Positions 7,174 through 15,771 of a stretch of DNA of 35,989 bases are shown here, piece after piece. The notes under the pieces are model-generated. The model saw only the letters and a program-made list of their open reading frames with translations, was not told the DNA's origin and ran no database searches. Position 1 is the stretch's first letter; every line of letters starts with the position of its first letter. The stretch is from the NCBI GenBank assembly GCA_947594595.1, contig CANQEE010000007.1:1-35989 (forward strand). Reading direction: 5' to 3'. Position numbers and translations under genes: made by a program. The DNA comes from an uncultured Bacilli bacterium. GTDB lineage: Bacteria; Bacillota_I; Bacilli_A; RF39; UBA660.

Positions 7174-9357
7174 ATGAGAAAGTTTAAAGAATTACTTGGA
7201 AAAATAAAGACAACTTTAAAACAGGAAGGATTGGTGGCACTTTGTAAAAAAAGTATAAAATTTGTATTTTACAAAATCACAGCCTTTCAACGTAAATATG
7301 AAAAAGGTTTTAAAGATGTTCTATTTATCAATGGTTGTACACTTCCTCATCCACAAAGATATCGGGTTACCCATCAAATTGAACAGTTAGAAGCTTTTGG
7401 TATTTCTTGTGATCGAATTGATTATGATCAATTAAATTTAGATATGCTTCGTTATTATAGAGCATTTATTTTCTATCGTTGTCCTATTCTTCCTGTTATA
7501 GAAGAGTTTATTAAGGCTGCAAAAGAAAATAATAAAACTTGTTTTTATGATATAGATGATTTGGTTTTTGATTTAGAATATACAAATCAAATTAAATATT
7601 TAAATGGATTGAATCAAGAAGAAAAAGACTTATATAATGATGGTGTTATTAGAATGGGAAAAACACTTGATTTATGTGAATATGGAATTGCATCTACAGA
7701 AAGACTTCAAAAAGAAATGAGCAAACATGTAAAAGAAGTTTATATAAATCGAAATGTTGCAAGTGAAGAAATGTTAAAGTATTCTTCTCTTGCATTAAAA
7801 ACAGTAAAAAAAGAAAAAAATAAAATTATTATTGGATATTTGTCAGGAAGTATCACTCATAATGATGATTTCAAAATGATCATGCCAAGCATTATAAAAA
7901 TATTAGAAACCTATGAGAATGTGTATTTACAAATTGTAGGATTATTAGAGTTGCCTCCTGAGATGGAAAAAGTAAAAGATAAAGTTATAACAGCACCATT
8001 TATGGATTATAGAGAGCTTCCTAAATTACTTCGTTTTGTTGATATAAATTTAGCTCCATTAGAGGATTCAATTTTCAATGAGGCAAAATCTGAGAATAAA
8101 TGGATGGAAGCAGCTCTTGTAAAAACACCTACTATTGCATCTTCTGTAGGAGCTTTTAAAAGTCAAATAAAAGATGAAAGGACAGGACTTCTTTGCCAAA
8201 CAGAAAAGGACTGGGAACTTGCTTTAAAAAAACTTATTGAAGATGAAGAATTACGAATTCAAATTGGAGAAGCAGCTTATCAAGAAGTAATGCAGCATCA
8301 TACGACTCTTCAAAGCGGAAGGGGAATTGCAGAATTTGTAAAAAGTAAATTAAAGAAAAATATATGCTTTGTTATTCCATCAACCAATATTAGTGGTGGA
8401 GTTATGGTTACAATTAAACATGGTTTAATTCTAAAGAAAAATGGATATGATGTAACGTTAATCAATATCAATAAAAAAACAAGAAAAATAGATCGTGTTT
8501 ATGAAAATCAACAATATTTAAATGTTGTATCTGAAATCAAAACAGAATTTTTGGCGACCATTGATACTTTAGTTGCGACTATGTGGTTGACTTTAGATTT
8601 TGTTAGAAGATATCCTTCCTGTTTGAAGAGAAAATACCTTGTACAAGGAAGGGAAACAGGTTTTTATGATTACGATGAATTTGAAAAATTGAAAGCAAGT
8701 GCTACATATAATCAAGTCATAGGAATTAAATATATTACAATTTCTAAATGGTGCCAAAAATGGTTAAAAGAGGAATATGGAGTAGAAGCAAACTATGCTA
8801 GAAACGGAATAGATTTATCTCTTTTTCCATTTAAAGAAAGAAATTTATCTCAAGAAAAAATTCAACTTTTGATTGAAGGAAATAATAAAGATCCTTTTAA
8901 AAATGTTGATGAAGCTTTTAAAATTGTAGAAAGATTAGATAAAAATCAATTTGAAATTCATTATTTATCTTATGAACAGGAACCAAAGAGTTGGTATCAT
9001 GTAGACCATTTTTATCAAAAAGTTCCTCATGAAGAAGTAGGGAAGATTTATCAAAAAACAGATATTTTATTAAAAACGAGTCTTTTAGAGAGCTTTTCGT
9101 ATCCACCTCTTGAAATGATGGCGACAGGAGGAATTTGTCTTGTTGTACCAAATGAGGGAAATGTCGAATATTTAATTGATCAAAAAAATTGTCTTTTTTA
9201 TGAACAAGGAAATGTAGAAGATGCAGTTAAAAAATTAAATCAACTTGTGACAGATAAAAAACAATATGATATACTTGTAAAAGAAGGTCTTAAAACTGCA
9301 AAAGAGAGAGATTGGAAAAAATTAGAAAAAGAAATTTTAACTTTATATGAAGAATAG
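7174..9357 (+). CDS. Two-domain glycosyltransferase (tandem GT-B)
   Basis: At 727 residues this protein appears to carry two glycosyltransferase units. The first (~45-390) begins DVLFINGCTLPHPQRYR, contains CFYDIDDLVFD and ends with a GT4-like donor site (NKWMEAALVKTPTIAS). The second (~390-727) begins NICFVIPSTNISGGVM, contains LVQGRETGFY and YARNGIDLSLFPF, and ends with a GT4-type donor motif, ESFSYPPLEMMATGG. A short basic N-terminus may bind membrane. It probably adds two residues, or a repeating disaccharide, to the growing glycan; whether both halves are active cannot be told. AGGAGG precedes the ATG. Confidence 0.85.
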   Translation: MRKFKELLGKIKTTLKQEGLVALCKKSIKFVFYKITAFQRKYEKGFKDVLFINGCTLPHPQRYRVTHQIEQLEAFGISCDRIDYDQLNLDMLRYYRAFIFYRCPILPVIEEFIKAAKENNKTCFYDIDDLVFDLEYTNQIKYLNGLNQEEKDLYNDGVIRMGKTLDLCEYGIASTERLQKEMSKHVKEVYINRNVASEEMLKYSSLALKTVKKEKNKIIIGYLSGSITHNDDFKMIMPSIIKILETYENVYLQIVGLLELPPEMEKVKDKVITAPFMDYRELPKLLRFVDINLAPLEDSIFNEAKSENKWMEAALVKTPTIASSVGAFKSQIKDERTGLLCQTEKDWELALKKLIEDEELRIQIGEAAYQEVMQHHTTLQSGRGIAEFVKSKLKKNICFVIPSTNISGGVMVTIKHGLILKKNGYDVTLININKKTRKIDRVYENQQYLNVVSEIKTEFLATIDTLVATMWLTLDFVRRYPSCLKRKYLVQGRETGFYDYDEFEKLKASATYNQVIGIKYITISKWCQKWLKEEYGVEANYARNGIDLSLFPFKERNLSQEKIQLLIEGNNKDPFKNVDEAFKIVERLDKNQFEIHYLSYEQEPKSWYHVDHFYQKVPHEEVGKIYQKTDILLKTSLLESFSYPPLEMMATGGICLVVPNEGNVEYLIDQKNCLFYEQGNVEDAVKKLNQLVTDKKQYDILVKEGLKTAKERDWKKLEKEILTLYEE

Positions 9358-9371
9358 GAGTAGAATGAAAT

Positions 9372-10769
9372 ATGAAAATAAAAGAAGAAAAGTTGTTTGT
9401 ATATATCTTTTTAATAGTAGGAGTTCTTTTTACTTTTTTAACACCCCCTTTTTTATCTCCTGATGAAGGTTCACATTTTAAGAGAACTTACATGATTTCT
9501 AAAGGGCATCTTTATCCAACAACAAAAAATGAAAAACTAGGAGACTATTTTCCTAAGGAAATGAGAGATTATATCGCAGATAGTGATAAATTTATGGGAA
9601 ATAGAGATGATAAATATTCCTATGACAAATTTGTTTGGGATCAAGTTAGAACAATGTCTTATGATCCAAAAGTTTTTCTTTTTTATTCAACAGTTAAAGT
9701 TCCTCCCATTGCATATTTTGTTCCTGCAAGTGGAATGGTATTTTCAAAAGTAATTGCTAAAATTCTTAGATTGGAAGATGTAACATATACTTATATGCTT
9801 TATTTTGCTCGGTTATTTTCTCTGTTCTTTAGTGCTTTCATTCTCTATTGGGCAATCAAAATCACTCCATGTTTAAAAAAAACCATGTTTACAGTTGCAC
9901 TCATTCCAATGGCAACTTTCTTGTGTTCCATGTTGAGTTATGATAATTTAGTCATTCCTATTTCTTTATTAGCAGCAGCCATTATATTAGATTTGATTTT
10001 TAATGAAAAAACAGAGAAAATTACATGGAAACAAATAACTATATTATCTATAATTGGAATTATTCTATTGAATGTAAAAGTTGTTTATTTTTTAATCTTT
10101 CTTCTGATGTTTTTTGTTCCAAAGAAAAAATATGGAAATGGAAAAACAAAAGATGTGATCAAAACATGGGCAATTGCATTGGGAGCTATATTAGGGGGTA
10201 CTTTACTTTTGAAATTACCATATTTTCTAATCAATGCAAAACCAAAAGAGGATCCATTATTTTATAAGCAACTCGCATTTATTCTTTCACATCCAATTAA
10301 ATATATACAAATTTTAGTCAATAATATTATAACTCAGCGCGGATCTTTATTGATAGGATTGGTTGGAGCTTTGGGCTTAATTGATACATATTTACCGATT
10401 TCAATGATTGGATTATTCTTACTATATTTACCAATATTTGCTTTTATAGAAAATTCTCAAGAAAAAATACAGATTTCTTTTAAGATGAAAATTCTTCTTT
10501 TAGTTCATATTGTATTTTCTATTATAGGAATTTTTACTTACATGTATTTAGATTGGACAACGAACACTAAAATTGTAGGAGGACCAGATATTCTTGGCGT
10601 TCAAGGAAGATACTTTCTTCCATTGGTATTTCCTTGTTGTTTGTTACTATCTAATAAAAGATTTAAAGGAAATAAAATTTTCAAAAATATAATAAATAAT
10701 TATTATCTAGTTCCATGTTTAATGCTAGTTGTTTCTGTTTCTATGATCATAATTCGATATTGGGGGTAA
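9372..10769 (+). CDS. DUF2142 polytopic membrane protein, probable GT-C transferase
   Basis: This is a 465-residue integral membrane protein with about 11-12 hydrophobic segments. Just after the first segment comes PPFLSPDEGSHFKRTY, the acidic extracytoplasmic loop motif of the DUF2142 family; such a loop is the expected catalytic site of GT-C enzymes that use polyprenyl-phosphate sugars. It is directly followed by a polyprenyl-phosphate-type GT2 and a DUF2304 protein, which would make the lipid-linked sugar it uses. An extracytoplasmic side-chain transferase role is inferred from family and context. Confidence 0.8.
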   Translation: MKIKEEKLFVYIFLIVGVLFTFLTPPFLSPDEGSHFKRTYMISKGHLYPTTKNEKLGDYFPKEMRDYIADSDKFMGNRDDKYSYDKFVWDQVRTMSYDPKVFLFYSTVKVPPIAYFVPASGMVFSKVIAKILRLEDVTYTYMLYFARLFSLFFSAFILYWAIKITPCLKKTMFTVALIPMATFLCSMLSYDNLVIPISLLAAAIILDLIFNEKTEKITWKQITILSIIGIILLNVKVVYFLIFLLMFFVPKKKYGNGKTKDVIKTWAIALGAILGGTLLLKLPYFLINAKPKEDPLFYKQLAFILSHPIKYIQILVNNIITQRGSLLIGLVGALGLIDTYLPISMIGLFLLYLPIFAFIENSQEKIQISFKMKILLLVHIVFSIIGIFTYMYLDWTTNTKIVGGPDILGVQGRYFLPLVFPCCLLLSNKRFKGNKIFKNIINNYYLVPCLMLVVSVSMIIIRYWG

Positions 10770-10772
10770 AGT

Positions 10773-11489
10773 ATGAAGAAAAAGATTTTGTTAATTATTC
10801 CAGCGTACAATGAAGAGGATAATATATTAAAAACATATCAAGATATTATTGATTATAATAAAAAGAATAAGACAAATTATGATTGTATTGTAATCAATGA
10901 TGGTTCAAAAGATGATACAGGAAAAATTTTAGACAAATATAAAATTCCGCATATTGATTTAATACATAATTTAGGGATCGGTGGTGCAGTTCAAACAGGT
11001 TATAAATATGCACATCTTCACAATTATGATATTGCTGTACAATATGATGGTGATGGACAACATGATATCAATTATGTAAAAACAATTATAGAACCTCTTT
11101 TAGATGGAAAACAAGATTTTGTGATAGGAAGTAGATTTGTAGGAAATATCAATACTTTTCAAACAACAAAATTAAGAAAAGTAGGAATTCGAATTTTATC
11201 ATTTTTCATTAAAATTTCTTGTGGTTTTAGACTGAGAGATACAACGAGTGGTTTTCGAGCATGTAATAAAAAAATCATAGAGGAATTTGCTTATGAATAT
11301 CCAGTAGAATATCCTGAACCCATTACGACAGTTGAATTAGTGAAAAAAAATTATAAAATATTGGAAGTGGGTGTCAATATGAAAGAAAGACTTGCTGGAA
11401 AATCATCGATTCATACATGGAAAGATGTATATTACATGATAAATGTTTGTCTTTCTATCTTAATTGTTGGAATGAGGAGGTATAAGTAA
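10773..11489 (+). CDS. Family 2 glycosyltransferase, polyprenyl-phosphate sugar synthase-like
   Basis: This is a DPM1/GtrB/GacI-like enzyme that would transfer a sugar from a nucleotide donor to undecaprenyl phosphate at the inner face of the membrane. The nucleotide-binding start is LIIPAYNEEDNI. VINDGSKDDT, YDGDGQHD (metal DxD) and FVIGSRFVG are family hallmarks, as is the later DTTSGFRACN. At 238 residues it has only a short hydrophobic C-terminus (INVCLSILIVGM) rather than two clear transmembrane helices. It starts 4 bases after the DUF2142 gene, and its stop overlaps the DUF2304 start. The sugar is unknown. Confidence 0.88.
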   Translation: MKKKILLIIPAYNEEDNILKTYQDIIDYNKKNKTNYDCIVINDGSKDDTGKILDKYKIPHIDLIHNLGIGGAVQTGYKYAHLHNYDIAVQYDGDGQHDINYVKTIIEPLLDGKQDFVIGSRFVGNINTFQTTKLRKVGIRILSFFIKISCGFRLRDTTSGFRACNKKIIEEFAYEYPVEYPEPITTVELVKKNYKILEVGVNMKERLAGKSSIHTWKDVYYMINVCLSILIVGMRRYK

Positions 11490-11848
11490 TGTCAAAAAGT
11501 TTGATTCTTACAATCTTGATTTTTGCAATTGTTCTATTCTTATCTATTTTCTATTTGCTTAGAAAAGGAAGAATTCCAGTTAAATATGCACTTGTATGGC
11601 TGTTCTGTGTTCTTTTGATTTTATTGGTTTCTATCATTCCTAATTTAATGGTTCATTTAGCTAATCTATTAGGATTTGAGCTTCTTTCTAATATGGTTTT
11701 AAGTCTTTTTATTGCAATTCTTTTATTTTTAACTTTAGTTTTAACAGTAATGATTGCAGGACAAAAAAAGAAGACAACATTATTGATTCAGGAAATTTCG
11801 ATTTTAAAAGCAGAAGTAGACGAGGTAAAACATGAAAAAACAAAATAA
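11489..11848 (+). CDS. DUF2304 small membrane protein (GacJ-like)
   Basis: This 119-residue protein has three hydrophobic segments and a charged, helical cytoplasmic tail (TLLIQEISILKAEVDEVKHE). The second segment starts IPVKYALVWLF, typical of DUF2304. In streptococci the DUF2304 protein GacJ binds the adjacent GT2 GacI and stimulates its catalysis (established knowledge); the same gene order here supports that role. AGGAGG stands before the ATG. The C-terminus overlaps the start of the following glycosyltransferase. Confidence 0.83.
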   Translation: MSKSLILTILIFAIVLFLSIFYLLRKGRIPVKYALVWLFCVLLILLVSIIPNLMVHLANLLGFELLSNMVLSLFIAILLFLTLVLTVMIAGQKKKTTLLIQEISILKAEVDEVKHEKTK

Positions 11849-12989
11849 GACTATAGCTATCTTTTCTGGTTATTTTCTTCCCTTTTTAGGTGGAATTGAA
11901 AGATATACTGATAAACTATCAGAACATTTGAAATCATTAGGTTATGATATTATTATTGTAACAAGTAATTATGATCATTTAAAACAGGAGGAAAAAGGAA
12001 CTTATCATATATTTCGCATTCCAATTTATTCTCTTTTTCATAATAGATATCCTATTCCACATCGAAATAAAGAATATAAAATTATTATGAAGAAGTTAGA
12101 ACAAGAAAAAATAGATGCTGTTATTTGTAACACAAGATTTCATTTGACTTCTATGATTGGTAGTAAATTTGCAAAAAAGAAAAATATTCCTGTGCTTGTT
12201 ATTGAACATGGAAGTAATCATTTTACTGTAAATAACAATTTACTAGATTTTTTTGGAGAAAAATATGAACATTTTATAACAAATCGTTTAAAAAAATATG
12301 TGACTCAATTTTATGGAGTTTCTGAAAAATGTAACGATTGGCTTCAACATTTTGATATTCAAGCTTCAGGTATTTTTTATAATTCTATTTCAAGAGATAG
12401 TTATGAAACATACAAAGAAAAACATTTTTTTAAAAAGAAAAATGATAAAATTGTAATTACATATGCTGGTAGAATGATCCGTGAAAAAGGAGTAGAAGCT
12501 CTTTTAGAGGCTTTTCAAAAGATCAAAAAAAAGTATAAAAATACGATACTTGTTTTAGCAGGTGATGGTCCACTTCTTGAAGATTTGCAAAAAAAATATA
12601 TAGATAACTCTATTCAATTTTTAGGTAAACTTTCTTATGATGAAGTCATGGCACTTTATAATGATACAGATATTTTTGTGCATCCTTCTATGTTTCCAGA
12701 AGGTTTACCAACTGTTATTTTGGAAGCGGGGATTATGGAGTGTGCTGTGGTTGCTACAGATCGTGGAGGCACCTGTGAAGTGATTTGTGATGAAAAATAT
12801 GGTGTAATTGTAAAGGAATCTATAAAAGGTATTCAAGAAGGAATAGAAAGTTTTCTTGAGAATCCAAAAAGAATGGAGTCATGTAAAAAAGCTATTCATG
12901 ATAGAATTATGAAAAATTTTACATGGGATGTAACTGCAAAACAAGTAGCAAAAGAATTGGAGGAAATGATTGATGAAAGAAATGGTTAA
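11832..12989 (+). CDS. Family 4 glycosyltransferase
   Basis: This is a GT-B fold retaining transferase, 385 residues, in the cytoplasm. The N-terminal acceptor domain has the glycine loop FLPFLGGIERYT. The C-terminal donor domain begins ITYAGRMIREKGVEALLEAF and has VLAGDGPLLEDL and the E-x7-E-type site PEGLPTVILEAG. The start lies within the end of the DUF2304 gene in another frame; the stop overlaps or abuts the oxidoreductase gene. Acceptor and donor are unknown. Confidence 0.92.
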   Translation: MKKQNKTIAIFSGYFLPFLGGIERYTDKLSEHLKSLGYDIIIVTSNYDHLKQEEKGTYHIFRIPIYSLFHNRYPIPHRNKEYKIIMKKLEQEKIDAVICNTRFHLTSMIGSKFAKKKNIPVLVIEHGSNHFTVNNNLLDFFGEKYEHFITNRLKKYVTQFYGVSEKCNDWLQHFDIQASGIFYNSISRDSYETYKEKHFFKKKNDKIVITYAGRMIREKGVEALLEAFQKIKKKYKNTILVLAGDGPLLEDLQKKYIDNSIQFLGKLSYDEVMALYNDTDIFVHPSMFPEGLPTVILEAGIMECAVVATDRGGTCEVICDEKYGVIVKESIKGIQEGIESFLENPKRMESCKKAIHDRIMKNFTWDVTAKQVAKELEEMIDERNG

Positions 12990-14031
12990 TGTATGTATTA
13001 TAGGAGCTGGAAATATTTCAAATTCAAGACATATACCAGCATTAAAAAAGTTAAAGAATGTAAAGATTATTGGTGCTATTAGTAATCGGCAAAAAAATTT
13101 GGATAAAACTTTAAAAAAATGGAAAATTCCAAATCAATTACTTTTGACAGATGGAAAAGATCTTAAAAAGCAATTGGAGTCATGCCCTTTTTGGAAGGAA
13201 GTAGATGCAGTTGTCATTGGAACTCCACCGAAACAACATTATCCACTTGTAAAAGCGTGTTTGGAATTAAAAAAACATACTTTAGTAGAAAAACCTATGA
13301 TGATGAATAAAGAGGAATGTGATGAGTTAATTTCTCTTGCTAAAAAACAAAAAAAACAATTTTGTGTAATGCATAATTTTCAATATGCTAAACAAATGTT
13401 AAAACTAAATGAAATTATTGAAAGCAAAAAATATGGAGAAATAGTTTCTATTACAGAAGTACAATTTACAAATCGAAATCGAAGACTTCCTGAATGGTAT
13501 AATGATTTGCCTCTTGGTCTTTTCTTTGATGAAGCAGCACATTTTATTTATTTGTTGCAAAAACATTGTGGAAAGTTAGAAATTGAGGAATGTCATGCGG
13601 TTTATGATACAGTTAAAGAAGCAACTCCAATTACTTTAAATGTAGATGCAAAAGCAGGAACAGTTCCTGTTCATATGATGCTAAATTTTAATACACCAAT
13701 TTGTGAATGGTATTATATGGTAAGTTTTAAAGAAGTGCTTTATATTTATGATTTTTTTAAGGATATACTTATAAAAGTTCCTACAGATAATGAACATTTA
13801 GGAAAAGATATTTTAAAAAATTCATTTACCTATACAAGGCAATATTGGTGGGGATTTATCAAGAATGGATTTAAAATGATCAGTGGAAATCTTCTTTATG
13901 GACATAATGTAGTCCTTGGAAAATTTGTAGATGGAATCCTTACAGGAAAATATGATTCTAGTATTCAAGCAGAAAAGGGAAGGGAAACAGTCATTTCAAT
14001 GAATGACATTGTTGATAAGGTAAATAAGTAA
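12973..14031 (+). CDS. Gfo/Idh/MocA family sugar oxidoreductase
   Basis: This is an NAD(P)-dependent oxidoreductase, probably making or modifying a nucleotide sugar or polyol for the glycan. The Rossmann start is VCIIGAGNISNSRHIPAL; VIGTPPKQHYPL and the family motif VEKPMMMN follow, then MHNFQ and the substrate-domain stretch GLFFDEAAHF. The ATG at 12973 has GGAGG 9 bases upstream; the TTG at 12970 in the track is less likely. At 352 residues it is full length. The stop shares a base with the next start. Confidence 0.88.
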   Translation: MKEMVNVCIIGAGNISNSRHIPALKKLKNVKIIGAISNRQKNLDKTLKKWKIPNQLLLTDGKDLKKQLESCPFWKEVDAVVIGTPPKQHYPLVKACLELKKHTLVEKPMMMNKEECDELISLAKKQKKQFCVMHNFQYAKQMLKLNEIIESKKYGEIVSITEVQFTNRNRRLPEWYNDLPLGLFFDEAAHFIYLLQKHCGKLEIEECHAVYDTVKEATPITLNVDAKAGTVPVHMMLNFNTPICEWYYMVSFKEVLYIYDFFKDILIKVPTDNEHLGKDILKNSFTYTRQYWWGFIKNGFKMISGNLLYGHNVVLGKFVDGILTGKYDSSIQAEKGRETVISMNDIVDKVNK

Positions 14032-14384
14032 TGAATGTAGTATTTATTGTGTTATATGTAATCTTTGCAGTAAGTGGTTCAACATTATTAAAATATGGCG
14101 GATTAGAAAAGATAAAAACGTTATTTACTGTACCAGGTGTAAATATGAGTGTTTCCTGGGTTACACTTATTGGTTTTATTTGCTATGGAATTAGTTTTCT
14201 TCTTTATACAATTTTATTAAATAAATTTGATTTATCTTTTATTTCTCCTTTAACAGTAGCTCTTGTTTATATACTACTAATGATAACAGCATTTGTTATT
14301 TTTAAAGAACCAATAACAACTACTAAAATAATTGGTTGTAGTCTTATCCTAATTGGTATTCTTTTTATGATAAAAGGTAAATAA
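14031..14384 (+). CDS. SMR/EamA-like small four-helix membrane protein
   Basis: This 117-residue protein has four hydrophobic segments. The first holds VSGSTLLKYGG and the last two follow FDLSFISPLTVALVYILLM and FKEPITTTKIIG, a pattern of the small multidrug resistance/EamA half-transporters. In glycan loci such proteins (compare ArnE/ArnF) are thought to flip undecaprenyl-phosphate sugars. Its place in an operon that also encodes a polyprenyl-phosphate GT2 and a GT-C-like protein suggests it moves that lipid-linked sugar outward. A simple drug-efflux role is the alternative. Confidence 0.75.
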   Translation: MNVVFIVLYVIFAVSGSTLLKYGGLEKIKTLFTVPGVNMSVSWVTLIGFICYGISFLLYTILLNKFDLSFISPLTVALVYILLMITAFVIFKEPITTTKIIGCSLILIGILFMIKGK

Positions 14385-14406
14385 ATTTCTAAGATGGGGG
14401 AGGTTT

Positions 14407-15541
14407 ATGAATATAGTTAATGCAAATAAAGTACGAGAGTCAAATTATGAGTTATTAAGAATATTTGCAATGTTTTTTATAGTGCTTCATCATTTGATAA
14501 CAAAAGGAGAATTGTTAACTTATACAGAAGAAACTACTTGCTTTTTTTTACGGAGCGTTTTATTATTTGGTCTTGTTCATGTAAATTGTTTTATGTTGAT
14601 TACAGGATATTATCAAAGTAAATCTAAATTTCATATGAAAAAGCTTCTTTCTCTACTTCTTCAAATAGGATTTTATAATTTTATTATCAATACAATTTTG
14701 TACTATACAGGTGTTGTAAAATATACAAATGTTGAGTATTTAAAATCAATTTCGTTTTATAATTTGTCTTCTTATTGGTATGTACAATGCTATTTCATTG
14801 TTTATCTTTTAAGTCCGTTTTTTAATAAATTTATTGATTTTATTGATAGGAAAACATTTAAAAAATTAGTTTTAGTGCTTCTTCTTTGTTTCGTAATTAT
14901 TCCGTTTGTTTCAAGAGGATTATTATACGATACGGGGGGGGTATACAGTCTTACAATATATAATGTTCTATTTTGTAGGTGCATATATCCGAAAATATGA
15001 ACTTAACAAAAACTTACTGAAGAACAGAAATGTATCTCAAAAGAGATTTTTTTACGTATGTTTATTTGTCGCATGTTGGATAATGAATCTTGCAGTTAAT
15101 TATTTTACTCTTTTTTTATTCCAACAAAATAGCAATATTTTAAATGACATTGCCTTTTTTCTAAGTTATAATCAATTTCATTACAATACACCATTTGCAG
15201 TTGTTCAATCTATAGCACTCTTTTTGCTATTTGGGACTTTTCAATTTAAAAATCGCTTTGTCAATCGAATTGCTTCTTTAATGTTAGGTGTCTATCTCAT
15301 ACATGAATTAAAGCCTTTAACAACAATTCTTTATTCTTGGACAGGTATTTATACAGGAGAAATGATTTATGGAAAAAGTATTATATTACATGTTTTTCTA
15401 ATTACTTTAAGTATTTTTATTGTTTCTGCAGTTATTGAATGGTTACGACAGTTTTTATTTAAGCTATGTTCCAAATTAAAATGGGTTCAAAAATTAGATT
15501 TAAAATGTACTCGTTGGTGTCATAATATGATGGATATATAG
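14407..15541 (+). pseudogene. Acyltransferase family 3, frameshifted at a G8 tract (probably phase-variable, OFF)
   Basis: This is an integral membrane O-acyltransferase that would decorate the surface glycan. The N-terminus ESNYELLRIFAMFFIVLHH is the AT3 start with its conserved His pair, and several hydrophobic segments follow. The frame runs to codon 178, meets eight G at 14934-14941, shifts and stops at 15000 (197 residues). The remainder of the protein continues in the next frame from just before the G run to 15541 (listed separately as 14906-15541). Deleting one G gives T-G-G-Y-T-V-L-Q-Y across the junction and a single 377-residue protein, the usual AT3 length. GGGGGAGG precedes the ATG. 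It is either a real OFF state of a contingency gene, a decaying gene, or a homopolymer read error. Confidence 0.85.
14934..14941 (+). repeat. G8 homopolymer tract in the acyltransferase gene
   Basis: Eight consecutive G (GATAC-G8-TATAC) lie mid-gene. The next longest G runs I found in the window are five. Slippage by one unit toggles the reading frame. Confidence 0.9.
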
Positions 15542-15584
15542 TGAAGTGAAATAATTAAATAATCATGAAAACTAATTTGTATGC

Positions 15585-15771
15585 TTGGCTGTATTAGCTA
15601 AAGTGATTCAAACTATTCAATTAGATTGAAGTTATATAATTACTCATATTATTGATAAGAGACTATGATAGACTTGTCAAGTCCTGTCAATGCCACAAAG
15701 AAGGAGGGGTAACCTTCTTTCTTTTTTGCTTAAAATATAGTATATTTAAAGTAAGAATTGGAGGGAAGAAA
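15585..15771 (+). promoter_or_regulatory. Structured 5' leader of the glucosaminidase gene
   Basis: The 230-base gap before the secreted hydrolase holds several perfect or near-perfect inverted repeats: TTGGCT/AGCTAA (15585-15601, one G-U), TTCAAT-TAG-ATTGAA (15616-15630), GACTTG-T-CAAGTC (15671-15683), then a terminator-like hairpin at 15697-15727. A TATAAT occurs at 15635-15640 but without a good -35. This could be an attenuated leader, protein-binding sites, or simply an operon end plus operators. No known riboswitch consensus was recognised. Confidence 0.35.
15697..15727 (+). terminator. Intrinsic terminator or attenuator
   Basis: AAAGAAGG and CCTTCTTT form a perfect 8-base stem with an 8-base loop, followed by CTTTTTT. 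It lies about 155 bases after the acyltransferase stop and 45 bases before the glucosaminidase start, so it may end the glycan operon or attenuate the next gene. Confidence 0.65.

Noticed and set aside
14906-15541. Second half of the acyltransferase as a separate gene
   Set aside because: It has no proper ribosome site or N-terminal domain and continues the first half after a one-base change in the G tract.
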